Source of the DNA: Chromatiaceae bacterium
GTDB lineage: Bacteria; Pseudomonadota; Gammaproteobacteria; Chromatiales; Chromatiaceae
Length of the DNA: 64,000 nt
Reading direction: 5' to 3'
NCBI GenBank assembly: GCA_024235415.1
Contig: JACKML010000001.1
Coordinates: forward strand, 1-64,000
Under the pieces are notes generated by a model. That model did not search any database. It had not been told where the DNA came from and saw nothing but the letters and a program-made list of their open reading frames with translations. Position 1 is the first letter of the stretch. The number at the start of each line of letters is the position of its first letter. Below, one piece after another: positions 18,312-26,573 of this stretch. The position numbers were made by a program, and so were the translations under genes.

Positions 18312-19585
18312 TCATGCCCCTTTTTCCGTGGTTAACAAGCGGTTGACGAGAAGCTCTTTGATATCCTCTAGTGCCTCTTTGAGTAATTCCGGTTTTGTCG
18401 GATCATAGGGGTCATCACCACCGAGTAGTTCGGCGGGAAGTTTCTGACGAAGCGCGGAAATATCATCAGTGAGAAGTTCCAAAGCCGAGGCATCCATTTC
18501 CATGTCGCGGATAGCACGCAGCAGGCCACTTAGTGCGTCGTCACGTTCGAGTACCTCATCTACAGAGACGGACGGCCATGTCTTGATGGCAACCTTCTCC
18601 AGCCAGATGCCCGCACCGCCTAGCCCCGTTGCCAAGGCACGGTACTCCTGGGTCCAGCGCTCACGATCTGCATGCAATGTCGAATGTGTGGCGCAAGCAC
18701 CTTGTAGTACCAGGCGCACAGCGACTGGCCTGCCTTCGGCAGCATCTGATGCTGACTGCAGGCCTTCACGCACTTGCTCATAGATATCATCAATTGTTTC
18801 GCTGGCAGAAACATCCAGCTCACAGAGAGACCAACGCATCACATCGAGATCTCGATGTTCAACCTCCGCAATCTCTACATTTTTGACCGAAACCAGCGTA
18901 CAGCCCTTAGGCCCTAATTCACGGATGTGTCGTCCCTGGATATTTCCCGGAAATACAATCCATGGATCCTGGCTCACCTCTTCACGATTATGAACATGCC
19001 CCAGGGCCCAGTACTGATACCCTTTGGACCGTAACCCATCAACGGAGCAAGGTGCGTAAGGCTCATGGCCTGGTTTACCATCCAGGCAGGTGTGCAGTAG
19101 GCCGATATTAAAAAGCTGTGGATCACCCTGAGGGTAGGCTTGAGACAAGTCGTCTGTTACAGCCCGTGTAGCGAAGCCCTGACCATAAACCGCTACATTC
19201 AGATCTTCCAGAACAATCTGTTCCGGATGCTTGGTCGAGAACAGCGTGACATTGTCCGGTAATCTTAGGTGTTTTGTAATCTGACTGGCAGCATCATGGT
19301 TACCCGCCACGAGAAAACGCGAATGCCTGCATCACGCAGCCTTCCCATGCGTTCTACATAATAAAGGCCGGTGTTGTAATCCTTCCAGTCGCCGTCATAC
19401 AGATCGCCGACCATGAGTACAAATGCCACTTCCTCACCAATCGCCAAATCGATCAAGTTGTCAAAAGCGCGGCGCGTGGCACTGCGGATTTCTTCTACAG
19501 GTGCGCCCTCATATCGCTCCAAACCATGTAAGGCACTATCGAGGTGAATATCTGCAGCGTGAATAAAGCTGAATTGTTCAGACAT
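18312..19585 (-). pseudogene. yhaO: YhaO/SbcD-like exonuclease, frameshifted
   Basis: A metallophosphoesterase of the YhaO (DNA repair exonuclease, SbcD/Mre11-like) family, about 420 residues over two frames. The first frame has HAADIHLDS and VGDLYDGDW. The second has GNHDAASQ, LLHTCLDG and GHVHNREE, so all metal motifs survive. A one-base deletion near 19310 changes IRVF-LVAGNHD into IRVFSWRV; adding one C restores the frame four residues before GNHD. Its normal partner is the large ATPase YhaN, which is also destroyed just downstream. An ATG in the second frame (19310) could only make a protein lacking the first metal ligands. Confidence 0.75.
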
Positions 19586-19692
19586 AGTATTTACTTGCGT
19601 GCTAATTTCACATTGATATTTAACTGTTCATGGGATTCTATTTTTTTATTTAAATCCAGAAATAATGGATATTTTTCAATAGAGTATCATCA

Positions 19693-20148
19693 TTATACCA
19701 ATTTACCTTTCACCCAATACCAAAGGCGCCGCCAGAATCCGCCTGGAAAATTATCTACTTGCGACAGACCTGAGTGATTAGCAAGACCGTTGCCGGACGA
19801 GGCTGTGCCGTAGTATCGGGCCTTGGCAGCCCGATCACGGCGATGCTCAGCTATAACCTGCTCATCAGTCCACCGACCTGCCTCGATGACCCGACCCTGC
19901 CTAATCACGTAATGAGATTTGCACGCAAGCGACCAATTACCGATGGATGGGTGCAGAGATACGGTTTCACCATCAAAAGTCATCTTCCAGTCTGTAGGTG
20001 TAAAGGGCGTCACCACTTCTTCCCCGCACCCACAACAACAACTGTGCGCGGCAATCCCGTATTCCATTGAAATAAAGAGAACACCCGGGCTGATCACGTC
20101 GGGAATATGTTGTACAAATCTATGCTCTAAACGGGTATAGCGCATCAT
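19693..20148 (-). CDS. DUF6527-type protein of the ubiquitin-like cassette
   Basis: A 151-residue protein with a cysteine-rich loop (HSCCCGCGEEVVTPFTP), a central SIGNWSLACKSHYVI segment, and a C-terminal tail ending in aromatic and basic residues (WRRLWYWVKGK). Proteins of this kind (DUF6527) recur beside bacterial Ubl/E1 genes. They have been suggested to process or remove the Ubl, taking the place of the JAMM peptidase that this cassette lacks. The role is inference from context. Its start overlaps the end of the E2/E1 gene by four bases, so the two are translationally coupled. It is the last gene of the leftward run before the broken yhaO. Confidence 0.7.
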   Translation of the reverse strand: MMRYTRLEHRFVQHIPDVISPGVLFISMEYGIAAHSCCCGCGEEVVTPFTPTDWKMTFDGETVSLHPSIGNWSLACKSHYVIRQGRVIEAGRWTDEQVIAEHRRDRAAKARYYGTASSGNGLANHSGLSQVDNFPGGFWRRLWYWVKGKLV

Positions 20149-21320
20149 TTCGTATCACCATTCAATAGCATGTTGCCATCTGTGGTGTAGGTGCAATGAT
20201 GCTCGCCCTCCAGATCCCGATAGAATCCACGCAGCTTCTTCCACTTGATAACAGCTAGGGCACCGTTAAGCGCATTCAGATCTGCCACTTGAATATTGGA
20301 CGAATAGATATCCTTCTCCCCACCGCCCACGTACGAGATACGTCCCTCGTGCACATGGTCACGTTTTTCCGGCGTGCTTGTGGTCACACGCAGGATGCCT
20401 CCCAACGATCCGTTCTCCAACTCCAGGCCCATGCCCACATCGATAAACGATACGCCCGTCTCTTCCAGTTTTTCGATTACCTGTCGTTTCTCTTCCCCTG
20501 CATCCATTGAGACAAAGGCGAACGTAACCCCATCGAGAAGATGAAGGTTGGTCGCATCAAGCGCCACAGCATGTGTGACAATCCTGCGGTGCATTCGCGA
20601 ATAGATAGACTTCAGATAGTCGACCTTCTTTGGCGCCTCCCGCAACTCCTCTATTGATGCCGCTCCAGGCGAACGAAAAGCGTTATGTTGCAGAAATTCA
20701 TCATCATCGAACACCCTAATCTCACGAACCGGTGTCTTAGCCACAAGATCGAGAATATAGCCTCCCGTCCCTCCACCACCGATGATCGCGACAGTTTCGG
20801 ATCTTAGCCGCTCCGTCAGTGCCCCGATTCCGACCCTGTCAGACGCAGTTTCTGTGTAGTTAAACACACTATCTTCCTCCGCTTCCGGTGTTCGGAAGAT
20901 GCGCGGTGTCGAATCTGACTTCAACACCACAGCTGGACCCGACAATATCGCGGCATACGTCGTCATTTTGTGAAAATAATCTGTATACCCACCATTTGGC
21001 TTACTCGAAAAAGAGTGCTTTGCCCGAAGGCCATGCCCAAGGTCGAAGTTTCCGCTCTGATGCGAAATCTGCTGGATCGGTGAACCGTTGGAGTCGCAGG
21101 GGAAGTCGCCGTCGAAGTGCATGACATGCGTATCCGGCCTCCGCGTTTGATCTCCAGCCATGGTCAGGCTGGAGATCAGTGTTCCTGTTTTCACCTGCTT
21201 CTCGGCATTCACGTAAGGCACTTCGCGCATCACCAGGAAGCCACCCACGACCTGCACAAAGTAGCCTTCATCACGAAGACGTTTGAGATCTTCGTTACGA
21301 CTGAACAGTGCGCGTGACAT
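20145..21320 (-). CDS. E2-like/E1 (ThiF) fusion of a ubiquitin-like cassette
   Basis: About 391 residues from the ATG at 21320 (MSRALFSRNEDLKRLRDEGY); the open frame extends 26 codons further without support. Residues 1-140 are an E2-like module of the DUF6791 kind, with one cysteine in HFDGDFPCDSNGSP. The rest is a ThiF/E1 adenylation domain with the ATP-binding IIGGGGTGGYILD and FDDDEFLQHNAFR. There is no CxxC zinc pair, and the only other cysteine is near the C-terminus (GEHHCTYT). It should adenylate the Ubl encoded just upstream and pass it within the same polypeptide. The Ubl gene overlaps by 26 bases. Classical thiamine or molybdopterin ThiF/MoeB function is unlikely in this context. 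Confidence 0.85.
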   Translation of the reverse strand: MSRALFSRNEDLKRLRDEGYFVQVVGGFLVMREVPYVNAEKQVKTGTLISSLTMAGDQTRRPDTHVMHFDGDFPCDSNGSPIQQISHQSGNFDLGHGLRAKHSFSSKPNGGYTDYFHKMTTYAAILSGPAVVLKSDSTPRIFRTPEAEEDSVFNYTETASDRVGIGALTERLRSETVAIIGGGGTGGYILDLVAKTPVREIRVFDDDEFLQHNAFRSPGAASIEELREAPKKVDYLKSIYSRMHRRIVTHAVALDATNLHLLDGVTFAFVSMDAGEEKRQVIEKLEETGVSFIDVGMGLELENGSLGGILRVTTSTPEKRDHVHEGRISYVGGGEKDIYSSNIQVADLNALNGALAVIKWKKLRGFYRDLEGEHHCTYTTDGNMLLNGDTK

Positions 21321-21603
21321 TGAACACGGTCCCCTTCTTCTTGACATCGACGGTACCACCAGCAGCAAGTTCACCAGCATGCGGCTTCGAGGCAGCATGG
21401 CGATAGGTCATCGAAAAAATAACATTGGCGTCATGAGCCCCAGGAAACGCGAGCTGTACAATTTGCTCAAAGGTGACCTGCTGATCCTCGACCACGCGGG
21501 GACGCGAATTTACGATGATCTCATAGGTCTTGGTCGGTTGTTTCTGACCTTCCTCCAGGACGTCGCTCAAGTTGTCTTTATCGGGATGCTCTTCGGTAGT
21601 CAT
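21295..21603 (-). CDS. Ubiquitin-like protein (single multiubiquitin-type domain)
   Basis: A 102-residue protein. About 24 disordered, acidic residues are followed by a beta-grasp domain (YEIIVNSRPRVVEDQQVTFE ... IVQLAFPG ... FSMTYRHAA ... GGTVDVKKKGTVFNVTRT). This is the multiubiquitin (PF14452-like) fold, here in one copy. It ends TVQS rather than Gly-Gly, so either the terminal residue differs or conjugation chemistry is unusual. An AAGGA site lies upstream. It is followed by its E2/E1 gene. The 82-base gap to the upstream helicase gene contains a short GCACCG/CGGTGC hairpin. Confidence 0.8.
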   Translation of the reverse strand: MTTEEHPDKDNLSDVLEEGQKQPTKTYEIIVNSRPRVVEDQQVTFEQIVQLAFPGAHDANVIFSMTYRHAASKPHAGELAAGGTVDVKKKGTVFNVTRTVQS

Positions 21604-21685
21604 AATCGTTGATTCCTTAATGTTGCACCGGACGGTGCCCGGCTTCTAAGGTTTCAATCGATGCAACTTTGGTTAACCGGTAAGG

Positions 21686-24600
21686 TCACCCGAAATATTT
21701 TTTCAATGGACCGGTCGGGGTCGGCCCGCACACAAAGAAGGCGGGGCATCTCGGGCACGTCCGCGACGATGCCTTGGCGGGAAAGCGTCCACCACGAATT
21801 TCCTCCAGAAAGCCTGAGAGCTTGTTTTTCCGGGTTTGAAGCTTCCTCGCCGACAGGTCGAGCGGCCGTGCAGTCTGGTCCGATAAGTGGATAAGCTCGA
21901 CCTCCGCGCCGGGGAAAGTCTGACGAGCCGCCAGAAGAAAGGCAGCGGCTCCGACATCGTCAGCTTCAGCGCTGCGAAAATGCCCCGTCTGAATCCGACG
22001 CAACGTGCGGCTCCCATCAGGCCGAATAAGTACGTCATCCGGGCGTACGATAATTTCTTCCGCCCCGAAAGTGAGGCTCAGTGCAGTCGGAGTCTCCGGC
22101 GTGTGTCCCTCCCGTTCTTTGAGGAAGAAACGGAGCATGGAGATAGCGAACGTTCTATACTCACCGACGTAACCGTGATCGGCGAGACCATGCGCGGCGA
22201 AAGCCTCTCCGATTAGCCCCTCTAAACTCTTATCGCCAACGATCAAGCTAACATCAGCAATCACCGCCTGGAAAACCATGCGAACCGCTTCGTGCATCTG
22301 CAAAAACGGAGTCGTGGTCCGCCGCCCACCAACCTGCAAGATGTGCGTGTAGAAAAAACGCCTTGGACAGCGCTCATAGAGGGCCAATTGCGGTCCGGTG
22401 AAACGGAGCCCACCGTCTATCGCGAGCATAATGTCCGCCATTTCTGGTGAGGGCGGCAATACCCCCTTCGGGTTGACCGATCGTCTCACTAGATTGGTAC
22501 CCAATCGATCAATAAACGCGGAAAGCGACCGTTTATGGCCATTCGATTTCTGAGTGGGCGCATAAAGAAAAAGCCGGTCGCGTGCGCGCGATAAAGCAAC
22601 ATAGAAGAGACATTCCTGCTCCTCCGCCTGGCCAGCTTGAAAGACATCCAGCGCGGAACCCTCGGCCCCTTCCACCATGCCGTCCGGTGGTGGGCATGGT
22701 GGTGCAGCTGGCTTCCTTGGGATTGTGTCTGCATTGAGTCCAGGCAGGTGAACAGCACGAAACTCAAGTCCTTTCGCTCCATGGATTGTCATGAGGCGCA
22801 CCGCATCGATCCCCTGGGCAGCTGCCGGCAATTGCCGCAGATCGCGGTCGTCACCAAGTCGCACAAGCCGCCGCACTCGATCGAGCAGCCGGACGATGGG
22901 AAGCCCCTGACCGCTTGGCTGAACCCGAAGGAAGTTCATGAACTGCCAAATGGCGATACCGCGCGTACGTTCGGTGATTTCGTCTGATGCACCAATTCGC
23001 GCTGCAATGCGCGTCCTATCAAGCAGAATGGTGGCGAGCACTGTCCAGGGCGCCGAGGTACTGTCGAAGCCGACCATCGCCGACGCCAGGACGCCCAAAG
23101 CTTTGTGACCCGTATAAGTCAAGCCTGAAATTGCGACAGCATCCCGCAACCACACCGCCGGTTCGCCCTCGTTCGAACGCAAATATTCGAAGACTGTGGC
23201 AACGTCCCCAATCGGCATAGCGAATTCAGACATGCAGGCTGCGCGAACAAGGCCCATTGCACGGCGATCGCTGAGGATCGTCAGCAAAGACAGAAGATCC
23301 TTGACTTCCGGACGTTCAAACAAACTGCCCAGAAAAAGAACGGGGATGCCCAGTCGCTCAAGATCTTGCCCAATTTCAGAAAGTTTCTCGTTACCAGTAC
23401 AAAGGACGGCCTGATCGCGATAGACATAGCCTTCGCTCCGCATCGCTTCGATAGCCTCGGCGAGTGCAACGGTTTGCTGTGGTGACTGATCAACCGTGCG
23501 GAGCTCTGGATAGCACCCATTTGGTCCACGTTCTGACTCCAGTCCACTGTCGTCATCACCGACCTTCATGCTGGTTGCGAAATTAGAAAAAGTTTGTACT
23601 ACCTCCTCAACAGAGCGGTAGTTCCGCTTCAGGCGTCCCCGCTTTCCGCCAGGAAAATCTTCCTCGCCGAAACGGATCATGTTGAACGACGAGGCCCCAC
23701 GAAAGCGGTAGATCGACTGTTTTGCATCACCGACCGACCAAAGATTCCGGCCTTCACCGCACAGGGCCGTCAAAAGACGGATACTGCTGCGATTAACGTC
23801 CTGATATTCGTCGACCAGTACATGGTCATACTGCTCCTGCAGATGAGCCCTGATTTCCGCATTTTCCTCTAAGAGCCGGACCGGCATCGATACAAGATCG
23901 CCAAAATCGACGCAGTGCGCTTGCTGTTTCAAGTGTTCATAGGCTGTATAAACACGTGCAACCTCTTCTGCACGTGCAGCAGCCTCCTGATCTTCTGGCG
24001 AGGTAGCTCTGTCCACCATGTCGCCTGCTAGTTCAGCGTAGCAAGCTGGATCGACGACCTCGTCCTTTGCACGGGAAATTGCCTGGAGTAAATCTGCAAT
24101 GATTTGAGTCGGGTCATATAAATTGCGGTAATGGTTCAAACCAAGGCGAGGAAATTCATGCTCAAGAAGCTCTACCGCCTCGGTACGGTCCATCATTCGG
24201 GGATCCTTTGGCAGCCCCAGCTCTGTATGGAAACGCCGAATGATATCGAGTCCAAATGCGTGGAAGGTGCCTATCCACATGGCTGCGGCTGCCGACTTGT
24301 GCTTACGGGCAATGCGGTCTCCCATTTCACCAGCAGCCTTGTTGGAAAACGTCAGCAAAAGAATGCGACGAGGATCAACGCCGTCTTCGAGCAGACCTTC
24401 GACACGAGAGGTCAATGTTTGTGTTTTACCAGTGCCTGGCCCTGCTTCCAACAGATAGGCTTCACCACGATGTGCCGCAGCTTTTGCTTGCAGCGGATTG
24501 GGCTGACGTTTAGTCGTATCGCTTTCAACAATAGGTGTAATAGTCGGCAATAAAAGCGCATCGAAAAGCTGCTGAGCAACCACATCGAACGGAGCGCGGA

Positions 24601-25090
24601 GCCTTTCTGCGATCTCCGATGCCGAGCACCCCTCTTCCAGGTGAAGTGCACGCACAACGTGACGAGGCAATAAGAACTCTCGAGCAAACAGGTCCATCTG
24701 AACTTCTCGCCGCTGCCTGCGACCGTAGTCCACCACTCTATCAATACCTACTGGTGAGACTTCCGCCGCACGCGCCGGGTCAATCTCTAGTATTGGTTCC
24801 TCATCGAGATCATCACCAAGTTCGAGATGGCCGATCTCGTGAGCAACAAGAAACGCCTGCTCAAAAGGCGTTCCAGTATTTTCGTGAAGGATAAGGCCGT
24901 CAGCGACAATTAAAGTGGCTCGCCCACCATGGAGCAAAACTGAATCGGTCGCTGTTGCTTCGACGTCAAAACCACGCCGCTGGGCTTCAGCTAGAGCAAA
25001 ATCATATAGTTGGCAGGGGTCCTGACCGTTTTCCTGAGCCTGCCGATGTAGGTCGGCTGCGATCTGCCTCGCTAGCTCGACCCCGTCCAT
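21686..25090 (-). CDS. ImmA/IrrE peptidase - UvrD-like helicase - nuclease fusion
   Basis: A 1134-residue fusion. Residues 1-190 are an ImmA/IrrE-type zinc peptidase with HExxH in AFLVAHEIGHLELG. Residues 220-870 are an SF1A helicase with Walker A EAGPGTGKTQTL, Walker B VLVDEYQD, RNYRS, MTIHGAKGLEF and YVALSRARDR. The last 250 residues are a PD-(D/E)xK-type nuclease region whose cysteines (YERCPRRFF, then TCPRCPAFFVC) match the Fe-S cluster of AddB/Cas4-like nucleases. I start at the ATG at 25090, just after the stop of the XRE-like gene. The combination suggests DNA processing coupled to cleavage of a repressor such as the adjacent HTH protein; that link is inference. Confidence 0.88.
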   Translation of the reverse strand: MDGVELARQIAADLHRQAQENGQDPCQLYDFALAEAQRRGFDVEATATDSVLLHGGRATLIVADGLILHENTGTPFEQAFLVAHEIGHLELGDDLDEEPILEIDPARAAEVSPVGIDRVVDYGRRQRREVQMDLFAREFLLPRHVVRALHLEEGCSASEIAERLRAPFDVVAQQLFDALLLPTITPIVESDTTKRQPNPLQAKAAAHRGEAYLLEAGPGTGKTQTLTSRVEGLLEDGVDPRRILLLTFSNKAAGEMGDRIARKHKSAAAAMWIGTFHAFGLDIIRRFHTELGLPKDPRMMDRTEAVELLEHEFPRLGLNHYRNLYDPTQIIADLLQAISRAKDEVVDPACYAELAGDMVDRATSPEDQEAAARAEEVARVYTAYEHLKQQAHCVDFGDLVSMPVRLLEENAEIRAHLQEQYDHVLVDEYQDVNRSSIRLLTALCGEGRNLWSVGDAKQSIYRFRGASSFNMIRFGEEDFPGGKRGRLKRNYRSVEEVVQTFSNFATSMKVGDDDSGLESERGPNGCYPELRTVDQSPQQTVALAEAIEAMRSEGYVYRDQAVLCTGNEKLSEIGQDLERLGIPVLFLGSLFERPEVKDLLSLLTILSDRRAMGLVRAACMSEFAMPIGDVATVFEYLRSNEGEPAVWLRDAVAISGLTYTGHKALGVLASAMVGFDSTSAPWTVLATILLDRTRIAARIGASDEITERTRGIAIWQFMNFLRVQPSGQGLPIVRLLDRVRRLVRLGDDRDLRQLPAAAQGIDAVRLMTIHGAKGLEFRAVHLPGLNADTIPRKPAAPPCPPPDGMVEGAEGSALDVFQAGQAEEQECLFYVALSRARDRLFLYAPTQKSNGHKRSLSAFIDRLGTNLVRRSVNPKGVLPPSPEMADIMLAIDGGLRFTGPQLALYERCPRRFFYTHILQVGGRRTTTPFLQMHEAVRMVFQAVIADVSLIVGDKSLEGLIGEAFAAHGLADHGYVGEYRTFAISMLRFFLKEREGHTPETPTALSLTFGAEEIIVRPDDVLIRPDGSRTLRRIQTGHFRSAEADDVGAAAFLLAARQTFPGAEVELIHLSDQTARPLDLSARKLQTRKNKLSGFLEEIRGGRFPAKASSRTCPRCPAFFVCGPTPTGPLKKYFG

Positions 25091-25091
25091 A

Positions 25092-25679
25092 TTAATCGTC
25101 CTCAGCCAACAACTGGGCGCGTTTCGTTTCTGACATACCCGCGTCAATCAACAGTTTCTCAAAAGAAATTGCTTCACCAGCAGTCGGCTTGATGTCGGCC
25201 TTATAGCTTCGTGAAAATCCCGGACCTGAAGTTGCAGAGACTACACTTGAAAGCAAATCCACTGTGCAACCAAGTGCTCGCGATAACGCAACAAGAAATG
25301 ACTTCGGAACAGACTCAATCTTGACACGCCGCTCTCTAAACGCTGTGATAACCTGTCGAGGCACGCCCAATTGATGCGCAACTTCTCTGAGCTGCGGCAC
25401 CGACAGATTAGCCAACGGGTCTACCTCACCTGCTAACCGAGCTACAGGACGCGCGTGGTTCTGCCATGCTTTTTCTATTAACGCTTCCTCAGTTGCTGAG
25501 AGCGGGCTTTCGTCATACTCAGCTAAACGCGAAATTTCTCTCGACAGATCCACCAGCTCATCAGCGAATTGAGGAAAATCCCGCAGATAACTTTCAAGCG
25601 TAGCCCTGTCGTGGACTGCTTCGACAGCGAAGGCGTCCAATACTTCTTCGAGTGATGGTGTGGTATTGTCCAGTGTCAT
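25092..25679 (-). CDS. XRE-like regulator paired with the peptidase-helicase
   Basis: A 195-residue protein. Its middle (about residues 92-145) reads as a helix-turn-helix: LSVPQLREVAHQLGVPRQVI with AFRERRVKIESVPKSFL. The N-terminal 80 residues are acidic and helical. The C-terminal tail (KADIKPTAGEAISFEKLLID) may be the peptidase-sensitive or interaction part. In ImmA/IrrE pairs an XRE repressor is the protease target, and here the protease domain is in the next gene. The start overlaps the sigma-like gene stop by four bases. Confidence 0.7.
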   Translation of the reverse strand: MTLDNTTPSLEEVLDAFAVEAVHDRATLESYLRDFPQFADELVDLSREISRLAEYDESPLSATEEALIEKAWQNHARPVARLAGEVDPLANLSVPQLREVAHQLGVPRQVITAFRERRVKIESVPKSFLVALSRALGCTVDLLSSVVSATSGPGFSRSYKADIKPTAGEAISFEKLLIDAGMSETKRAQLLAEDD

Positions 25680-26488
25680 TGCTCACCTCCTGACATGGCA
25701 GCCCGAAGTGCAGCAAAGGCCTTGTCCCGATGGGTTCTTATCGTTTTCTCGGATTTACCAAGCACCTTGGCAATAGTGACTGCATCAGTATCTTTCGAGT
25801 CTATTGGAATACCCTTTCGCAGCATTTCGATGATCCTCATTTGTTCCGGCGGCAAGGTATCAATCGCCGCATCAAGCTGCGACCGGTAATCCGGATCATC
25901 AATTTCAGATTGACTGAATGGATCGAAGCTGCCAGCTGCCCGCTCGACCTCCTCTGTCAACTCACCTGTTTCCTCATCATCTTTGAGTGATACAGACCGA
26001 TTTTCATCACGCCATGCTTTTTTCTGAGCGTCGAGTTTCATGTTACGGAGTGTCTTATCAAATCGAATCTCAAAAAAATCAAGTTTCTCTGAATATTCAG
26101 TGCGATCTTGCGAAAGCAACTCAACAAATTTTCCAAACACCGTATCGCGAATGGTAGTTTTGGTCATCGACGCTGTCTTACCGTCAGCATTCTCTGCTCG
26201 TGGAAGTGATCGAAGAACACGTTCTGCCAAAATCTTGTACAGACGCTCGAAGCCCGCGTTGTTGTTCTCCGAACGGCTGGCGCGCACGAAATAGACAAGA
26301 CATTCGCTCGGAACATAATTGGGGTCGTCGCGGCTTCGGATACTGCACTGCGTAACCAATTCATCCTGCGTCAAGCTTTCCAACTCGACGAGTTTCGCCT
26401 CAATATTCGCATCACGCCTGTAAAGCTCTCCTTCGAGGGTCCGTTTTCTCAGTGGTGTTACCAATCCATCCTCCATTGCATTTGGCAC
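25676..26488 (-). CDS. Sigma-70-like (ECF-like) factor
   Basis: A 270-residue protein. Its C-terminal 70 residues match sigma region 4 (LDAAIDTLPPEQMRIIEMLR ... TIAKVLGKSEKTIRTHRDKA). The N-terminal part has a helical region that could be sigma region 2 (KKAWRDENRSVSL), but it is long and diverged. It might redirect RNA polymerase, or be a sigma-derived regulator. It heads an unbroken leftward run with the XRE-like gene, the helicase fusion and the Ubl cassette, and could control that run. The gap to hsdR is 85 bases. Confidence 0.7.
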   Translation of the reverse strand: MPNAMEDGLVTPLRKRTLEGELYRRDANIEAKLVELESLTQDELVTQCSIRSRDDPNYVPSECLVYFVRASRSENNNAGFERLYKILAERVLRSLPRAENADGKTASMTKTTIRDTVFGKFVELLSQDRTEYSEKLDFFEIRFDKTLRNMKLDAQKKAWRDENRSVSLKDDEETGELTEEVERAAGSFDPFSQSEIDDPDYRSQLDAAIDTLPPEQMRIIEMLRKGIPIDSKDTDAVTIAKVLGKSEKTIRTHRDKAFAALRAAMSGGEQ

Positions 26489-26573
26489 TTCAGCCCATGT
26501 TGTTCATCGGAATCCCTGGCGTACATTACTCAAAGTCTCCTTTAGCTCCGCCTGGAGGGTCGTCGTCAGGCCC

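Noticed and set aside
20145..21320. ThiF protein as thiamine or molybdopterin enzyme
   Set aside because: It is fused to an E2-like module, lacks the zinc cysteines, and is coupled to a Ubl gene.
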